Shown: in pieces, positions 6,023-10,196 of the stretch
Numbering within the stretch: the first letter of the stretch is position 1
Layout: the number at the start of each line of letters is the position of its first letter
Source: Synechococcales cyanobacterium PMM_0002
GTDB taxonomy: Bacteria; Cyanobacteriota; Cyanobacteriia; Elainellales; Elainellaceae
DNA length: 10,196 bases
Assembly: GCA_949127925.1 (NCBI GenBank)
Contig: CASBQX010000125.1
Location: 1-10,196 of the forward strand
Reading direction: 5' to 3'
The notes under the pieces: generated by a model
Databases searched by the model: none
What the model saw: the letters and a program-made list of their open reading frames with translations, nothing else
Told to the model about the DNA's origin: nothing
Program-made: the position numbers and the translations under genes

Positions 6023-8551
6023 TTAACGGGGGGCAACTGCGCCATAGCCCGCATTGTTTTCACCAATCCGCACTTGATCGAAGTAGACCACTCGTTTATC
6101 GGTATTGCTAGCCCGAGGATTCTCCTTCCAGTCGGGTTTGTAGACGCCAATTTTGAAGTAAGGGCCGACTTGATCGTTGTACGTATTTGGCCCCTTCTTA
6201 TCTACAATCAGCTGGCCATCTTTCCAAACCTGAAGGATGCCATCCGATTTGTGTGACCATTTGACGCGGAACACCCAGTTGGCCCACTCGCCTGTTTCGT
6301 AAGCGCCCGTCCACAGGGTTGCCTTGCCTTCAGGCGTGTTGCCAATGGTTTTGGGCTTAGAGTCCCACTTGTTATTGACGCGCCATTGACCATCTCGAAC
6401 ATAGATCCCCAGCGGAGGACTGCGCCAGCCTTCGCCAAGATTCCAGTCGGGGATTTCGTGCCACTGTCCAATCACCTCGTATGAGCCAGGGTCTCTATCC
6501 CAGCCTTGGGGCAGCATCACCCGGAAGCCATACCACTGCTCTGAACCAGCGGCTACTGAATCCAGTGCGAGTTCCGATCGCTTGCCGAGAGCCACATTGG
6601 GATCAGTGCGGCGCAATTCAAACCGGATGGCATCGGAGCCATCGGGGGCTTTGGTGGTTTGAACCGAGTGGCTCAAATTAGCAGACTCTTTGTGCCATTT
6701 TTTGGAATATCCACTTGAGAAGTCATCCTCAAAGTAGGTTTTTCCACTTCCTGCCGATGGGGGCGTTGGTGGGGTAGGAGCCGAAGCCGGTACGTTTACG
6801 GCAAAGCTACCCAACGTGCCACCGCTGACGGCATTCCCGCTAGAATCACGCACCTGGCCTGCCTGGACTGCAACATTGTAAGCGCCATTATCGGCGTTAT
6901 CCCAGGTTCCTCCGGGCGCATTGACTCGGTAGGTGGCGGTGCGAGAATTGCCGCTGCCGCTGCTGCTGACGAACGATGCCAGTTGACTGAAGTTGTTAGG
7001 GCCGGTCACTCGCACGTCTGTGTTATCTAGGGTCGCCGCATTGATCCCAGTATTGTCTGTGTAGTTCACCGTAAAGGTTTGGGTGGTGCCGCCTTTAGCG
7101 GTGACGTTAGCGGCTGTGAGGCTAGCCGTTGGCGCTTGAGTATCGCCTGCGGGTGGCGGTGGTGGCGGCGTGGGAGAGCCACTGTTACTGACTGGAACAA
7201 ACTCAACGTAGTCAATTCGAGCATGTTCTGCACCATTTTCTGTCCCTAACAGTTCAAGCGATGTGCCTTTAGTGATGGTGATTCCGGATGCAATAGTCCG
7301 GCGAACTAGATTGCCTTGACTGACGTTGGTGCTGCCCAACTGTTGGTCGAGAGTGGCGGTGCCGACGGTCTTGCCGCCGATGCGGGCTTCAATTTTGGCC
7401 GTACCATCGTTCTCGTCGTAGTAGCCTACCACCAGGTTGTACTGACCTGTAGCGCCATTAAAGGTGCCCGATACGCTGCCCGATTCGCCCGTTTTGCCCC
7501 CTGTCAAGCCCACAAGTTTGCCGCCAGAGGCGATCGCATTCGACTCGACGCGGTAGGTTTTGAGGGTGAGGTTTTCGGCCTCTAGGCGGGTGAGGGTTGG
7601 GGTTGCATTACCCGGCGGTGCTGGTGGCGGCGGGGGAGGCGTTGGAGTGATTGGCGTTGGAGTGGTTGGAGGAGTTGGAGTGATTGGAGGAGTTGGAGTG
7701 ATTGGAGTAGTGGGAGTAGTAGGTGTGGGAGTACTCGTATCGGTCTGTGCGGGGATGAACTCGATATAGTCAATCCGGGCATGTTCCTTACCGTTTTCTT
7801 TCCCTAGCAGTTCCAGGGATGTCCCTTTTGTCAGGGTGATTTCGGAGGCAATGGTGCGACGCACCAGGTTGTTTTTGCTGACGTTGGTACTCCCCAATTG
7901 TTGATCGAGGGTAATCGTACTAATGGTCTTGCCACCGATGCGAGCTTCAATGGTTGACGTGCCATCGTTCTCGTCGTAATACCCCAGGACAACCTTGTAT
8001 TTGCCAGTGGCTCCGGTAAAGGTGCCCTTTACAGAACCCGATTCACCTGAACTGCCGCCCAACAAACTCACCAGTTTGCCGCCAGAGGCGATCGCATTCG
8101 ATTCCGTTCTGAACGTTTTGAGCGTCAGATTCTCTGCTTCTAGCCGCAGAGGACTGCTGGCAGCGCTGGCGACAGCTCTCAGGGCACTGCGGCTGCGAGT
8201 CTTAGCAAAACCGCCATTCGCTTTGGGCTGACGCGCTAGAGTATCATCTTTCAAATCACCGACTAGCTGATTCTGGTCGGGTTGACCCAAAAGTTTGTTT
8301 AGAGCCGTGGTGTCACCTAGGGGCAACTGGTTAGCCGTGCGAGCCACCAGCAATTGGCTAGATGATGTTAGGTCGTCATCTTTGGGAGCGATTTGCGTGA
8401 TGGGTAGAGAGGCTAGTGGAAGTTTCCAGTCTGAATGCAGTGCACCATTACCTACCGCTTCTTTGCCAAGCTTAGGTGTGAGAATGTCAGGCTGTTGCAC
8501 AACTGGCATTAAGCCTGTTTCTGCGTGATTGACTATGTTTTCAACGTTCAT
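6023..8551 (-). CDS. Modular polysaccharide lyase with duplicated carbohydrate-binding domains
   Basis: This 842-residue protein is probably extracellular and should bind and cleave an acidic polysaccharide. Residues 1-136 are a low-complexity N-terminus without a Sec signal or lipobox. Residues 137-267 and 323-453 are two copies of a beta-sandwich module (LEAENLTLKT...ESNAIASGGKLV...YYDENDG...ARIDYIEF) resembling CBM6/CBM35 domains and about 80% identical to each other. A Thr/Pro linker (268-316) separates them, and a polyproline linker (454-467) leads to an Ig-like domain (469-589). The C-terminal 604-842 matches the heparin-lyase-like fold (PF14099), with LGKRSEL (655-661), QWHEIPD (696-702), WSHKSDGILQVWKDGQLIV and GPYFKIGVYKPDW. 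H698 and Y804 are plausible catalytic residues, by analogy. Start: AGAGG lies 9 nt upstream of the ATG. It lies next to wzc-wza but has its own terminator. The lyase fold is likely; the substrate and secretion route are unknown. Confidence 0.85.
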   Translation of the reverse strand: MNVENIVNHAETGLMPVVQQPDILTPKLGKEAVGNGALHSDWKLPLASLPITQIAPKDDDLTSSSQLLVARTANQLPLGDTTALNKLLGQPDQNQLVGDLKDDTLARQPKANGGFAKTRSRSALRAVASAASSPLRLEAENLTLKTFRTESNAIASGGKLVSLLGGSSGESGSVKGTFTGATGKYKVVLGYYDENDGTSTIEARIGGKTISTITLDQQLGSTNVSKNNLVRRTIASEITLTKGTSLELLGKENGKEHARIDYIEFIPAQTDTSTPTPTTPTTPITPTPPITPTPPTTPTPITPTPPPPPPAPPGNATPTLTRLEAENLTLKTYRVESNAIASGGKLVGLTGGKTGESGSVSGTFNGATGQYNLVVGYYDENDGTAKIEARIGGKTVGTATLDQQLGSTNVSQGNLVRRTIASGITITKGTSLELLGTENGAEHARIDYVEFVPVSNSGSPTPPPPPPAGDTQAPTASLTAANVTAKGGTTQTFTVNYTDNTGINAATLDNTDVRVTGPNNFSQLASFVSSSGSGNSRTATYRVNAPGGTWDNADNGAYNVAVQAGQVRDSSGNAVSGGTLGSFAVNVPASAPTPPTPPSAGSGKTYFEDDFSSGYSKKWHKESANLSHSVQTTKAPDGSDAIRFELRRTDPNVALGKRSELALDSVAAGSEQWYGFRVMLPQGWDRDPGSYEVIGQWHEIPDWNLGEGWRSPPLGIYVRDGQWRVNNKWDSKPKTIGNTPEGKATLWTGAYETGEWANWVFRVKWSHKSDGILQVWKDGQLIVDKKGPNTYNDQVGPYFKIGVYKPDWKENPRASNTDKRVVYFDQVRIGENNAGYGAVAPR
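7193..8143 (-). repeat. Intragenic duplication of a 131-residue module
   Basis: The segments 7751-8143 (first copy) and 7193-7585 (second copy) encode the two carbohydrate-binding-like modules of the lyase. Aligned without gaps over 131 residues, they differ at about 25 positions by hand count. Exact blocks such as SNAIASGGKLV, GYYDENDG, LDQQLGSTNVS and NLVRRTIAS are shared, and stretches of DNA are the same too (for example GGCGATCGCATTCGA in both). This points to recent duplication or gene conversion. The 147-bp linker (7604-7750) lies between them. Confidence 0.9.
7641..7735 (-). repeat. Minisatellite-like repeat encoding the Thr/Pro linker
   Basis: The + strand reads as short repeats of GTTGGAGTGATTGG type. 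Two perfect tandem copies of an 18-bp unit, GGAGTTGGAGTGATTGGA, lie at 7671-7688 and 7689-7706, flanked by degenerate 15-bp units. On the coding strand this gives ITPTPP-like repeats, a flexible extracellular linker. Such a repeat can change length by slippage without a frameshift, because both the 15- and 18-bp units are multiples of three. Confidence 0.8.
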
Positions 8552-8808
8552 GGTTTCGAGCCTCTGAATAACCCCAAGCGGTCTTGGAGGTTTCCAGTTA
8601 AGCTTTCATGAAGCTGAGGGAGATACCGGACGCTTTCTCGGGTAAAACGCCGTTTTTGCCTAAATTTGGTTGGGATTACGCACTTTGACTTCCTTCACCA
8701 ACTTAAACAAAGTGAACTTTTGCGTGATCATACTGTTGGCACTAGCCATACAAACTTAATGTAAAGGAGATTTGCTGATGTGTGCGATCGCCATTCCAAG
8801 TTTGTGAA

Positions 8809-8837
8809 ATTTTATGCTCCTAATGCATATGTGTAGA
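8809..8837 (-). promoter_or_regulatory. Candidate sigma-70 promoter for the lyase gene
   Basis: On the minus strand TCTACA (8837-8832, four of six to the -35 consensus) is followed after 17 nt by TAAAAT (8814-8809, five of six to the -10). It would give a leader of about 250 nt for the gene starting at 8551. The leader contains a near-palindrome at 8641-8660 (GGTAAAACG facing CGTTTTTGCC) and AGCTT/AAGCT arms at 8601-8615. AT-rich sequence gives chance matches, so this is tentative. Confidence 0.25.
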
Positions 8838-8886
8838 AAACGTGAAGCTTTCTAAATCTCGTGCAAGTTTTACGTTTTTTGCCTGT

Positions 8887-8915
8887 TTGTATCAGATATG
8901 TACATGATTTAAAAT
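8887..8915 (+). promoter_or_regulatory. Candidate sigma-70 promoter for acs
   Basis: TTGTAT (8887-8892) and TAAAAT (8910-8915) are separated by exactly 17 nt on the + strand, a good sigma-70 pair, in the most AT-rich part of the lyase-acs gap. Transcription would start near 8922 and leave a leader of about 250 nt before the acs start. It lies back to back with the candidate lyase promoter, as expected for divergent genes. Confidence 0.35.
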
Positions 8916-9039
8916 CTATATAAATTGTTTCCGGATTGCTGAAAAGACGATTCACGCTCTCAACACAACCTTCATTTTCTAGATTTAACCGATTGTGTGT
9001 GGCCAAACAGCAGGGTTTAGTCTCTACCAAAACTCCCCA

Positions 9040-9127
9040 CCAAACCACAGCGTTTGGGGTTCAAACCTTAAGGAAAATGTACGTCTGCCCACAGGTGTGT
9101 CCAAAACCCGTATGGTTTTGAAGGAGG
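9040..9127 (+). promoter_or_regulatory. acs leader with small hairpins and a displaced Shine-Dalgarno-like site
   Basis: CCAAAC (9040-9045) pairs with GTTTGG (9052-9057). CAAAACC (9102-9108) pairs perfectly with GGTTTTG (9114-9120) over a 5-nt loop. AAGGAGG at 9121-9127, a near-perfect anti-16S match, follows the second stem at once, but no ATG, GTG or TTG lies at a usable distance after it. A 14-codon frame, MYVCPQVCPKPVWF, starts at 9077 just after AAGGAA and ends at 9121. The remainder of 8552-9039 holds the two candidate promoters and no convincing gene. Confidence 0.25.
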
Positions 9128-9174
9128 CATTTAATCGGTCTCTACCCCACTTCACCCAATGCACCAGAGCTGGT

Positions 9175-10196
9175 ATGTCGGAATCTAATATTGAATCGAT
9201 CCTCCACGAAGAGCGCGTTTTTTATCCGCCTGCTGCCTTTTCCCAACAGGCAACGATCAAAACCGTAGAGGAATATGAGCAGCTTTATGAGCGAGCCAAG
9301 GCAGACCCCCAAACGTTTTGGGCGGAGCTAGCGCAGAAGGAACTGCACTGGTTTGAGAAATGGCATACGGTGCTAGACTGGCAGCCGCCGTTTGCCCAGT
9401 GGTTTTTGGGCGGCAAAATCAACATCTCTTACAACTGCCTCGATCGCCACCTGGCCACCTGGCGACGCAACAAAGCCGCGCTGATTTGGGAAGGTGAACC
9501 GGGCGATTCGCGGACGCTAACCTATGGGCAGCTGCACCGTGAAGTCTGTCAGTTTGCCAATGTGCTGAAGCAGCTAGGAGCCAAAAAAGGCGATGTGGTA
9601 GGCATTTATATGCCGATGATTCCAGAAGCGGCGATCGCCATGTTGGCCTGTGCCCGCATTGGGGCGGTGCATACGGTTGTGTTTGGGGGCTTCAGCCATG
9701 AGGCGCTGCGCGATCGGCTCAACGACGGCAAAGCAACAGTGGTGATTACAGCCGACGGCGGCTGGCGTAAGGATGCGATCGTTCCCCTCAAAGACCAGGT
9801 TGACAAAGCCCTAGCCAACCAGGCGGCTCCCAGCGTCAAAAATGTTTTGGTGGTGCGGCGCACCCAGCAAACCATTCACATGGAAGCAGGTCGCGACCAC
9901 TGGTGGCACGACTTGCAGCAGAGTGCGTCGGCCAACTGCCCCGCCGAACCAATGGACAGCGAAGATATGCTGTTTATTCTCTACACCTCTGGCAGCACGG
10001 GTAAACCCAAGGGCGTTGTCCACACCACGGGCGGCTACAACCTCTATACTCACATCACCAGCAAATGGATTTTTGACCTGCAAGACACCGACGTCTATTG
10101 GTGTACGGCCGATGTGGGTTGGATTACAGGGCACAGCTACATTGTCTATGGCCCGCTGTCCAATGGAGCCACGACGCTGATGTATGAAGGTGCGCC
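9175..10196 (+). CDS. acs: Acetyl-CoA synthetase, 5' part (runs off the window)
   Basis: This AMP-forming enzyme activates acetate with ATP to acetyl-AMP and then acetyl-CoA. The window holds the first 340 residues of an expected 650-660. The N-terminal ACAS_N region (about 30-90) includes ADPQTFWAELAQKELHWFEK and INISYNCLDRHL. The AMP-binding domain follows with YMPMIPEAAIAMLACARIGA, VVFGGFS, the P-loop YTSGSTGKPKGV (270-281) and WCTADVGWITGHSY. The C-terminal domain with the catalytic lysine is outside the window. The ATG at 9175 gives MSESNIESILHEERVFYPP, the usual cyanobacterial start. An in-frame ATG at 9112 would add 21 residues (MVLKEAFNRSLPHF...) and cannot be excluded. No strong ribosome site precedes either. 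It is divergent from the lyase gene. The identification is very secure. Confidence 0.95.
   Translation, partial: MSESNIESILHEERVFYPPAAFSQQATIKTVEEYEQLYERAKADPQTFWAELAQKELHWFEKWHTVLDWQPPFAQWFLGGKINISYNCLDRHLATWRRNKAALIWEGEPGDSRTLTYGQLHREVCQFANVLKQLGAKKGDVVGIYMPMIPEAAIAMLACARIGAVHTVVFGGFSHEALRDRLNDGKATVVITADGGWRKDAIVPLKDQVDKALANQAAPSVKNVLVVRRTQQTIHMEAGRDHWWHDLQQSASANCPAEPMDSEDMLFILYTSGSTGKPKGVVHTTGGYNLYTHITSKWIFDLQDTDVYWCTADVGWITGHSYIVYGPLSNGATTLMYEGA

Noticed and set aside
7604..7750. Short repeated units that might suggest a CRISPR array
   Set aside because: The units are contiguous 15-18 bp repeats with no unique spacers, and they encode the Thr/Pro linker in frame.
8812..9048. 78-codon minus-strand frame in the lyase-acs gap
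   Set aside because: It covers the AT-rich candidate promoters and the acs leader, lacks a Shine-Dalgarno site and matches nothing known to me.
8936..9121. 61-codon plus-strand frame before acs
   Set aside because: It lies in a probable untranslated leader, in a different frame from acs, with no recognisable domain. Only its last 14 codons have a possible ribosome site.

Overview
The window is cyanobacterial. The HIP1 octamer GCGATCGC occurs 12 times in about 10.2 kb, against roughly 0.2 expected by chance. It also encodes a cyanobacterial-type LL-diaminopimelate aminotransferase, a short protein of a kind common in cyanobacteria, and a Wza/Wzc-type polysaccharide export pair. The genus cannot be fixed from these data.

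Layout, left to right. At 1-147 there is a strong hairpin with a T-run, then a structured leader for a 98-residue conserved protein of unknown function (148-444, +). The 445-832 gap holds a strong hairpin and a compact 185-bp MITE-like element: a 10-bp direct repeat on each side, 15-bp inverted ends, and a large C/G-rich palindrome inside. dapL (833-2068, +) makes LL-diaminopimelate for lysine and peptidoglycan. It converges on a minus-strand group across a shared hairpin terminator at 2100-2131.

The minus-strand group is an exopolysaccharide module. A 742-residue Wzc-like co-polymerase/tyrosine autokinase (3366-5594) is followed by a Wza-like outer-membrane export protein (2151-3218), probably in one transcript. 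Upstream of wzc is an AT-rich 428-bp gap with a 19-bp direct repeat and an overlapping 16-bp palindrome that look like an operator. Beyond it, with its own terminator, lies an 842-residue modular protein (6023-8551, -). It has two near-identical carbohydrate-binding-like domains, Pro/Thr linkers, an Ig-like domain and a C-terminal heparin-lyase-like polysaccharide lyase domain. A plausible reading is that Wzc and Wza assemble and export an acidic polysaccharide that the lyase binds and trims. No glycosyltransferase, flippase or polymerase is present here, so the polymer is unknown.

The last gap (8552-9174) separates the lyase gene from a divergent acetyl-CoA synthetase gene (acs, from 9175, +), which is cut by the window end. 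It holds candidate promoters for both genes and a leader with small hairpins and a strong Shine-Dalgarno-like site placed too far from the chosen start. No tRNA, rRNA, CRISPR array, phage gene or transposase was seen. The least explained items are the MITE-like element, the wzc upstream repeats and the architecture of the lyase.
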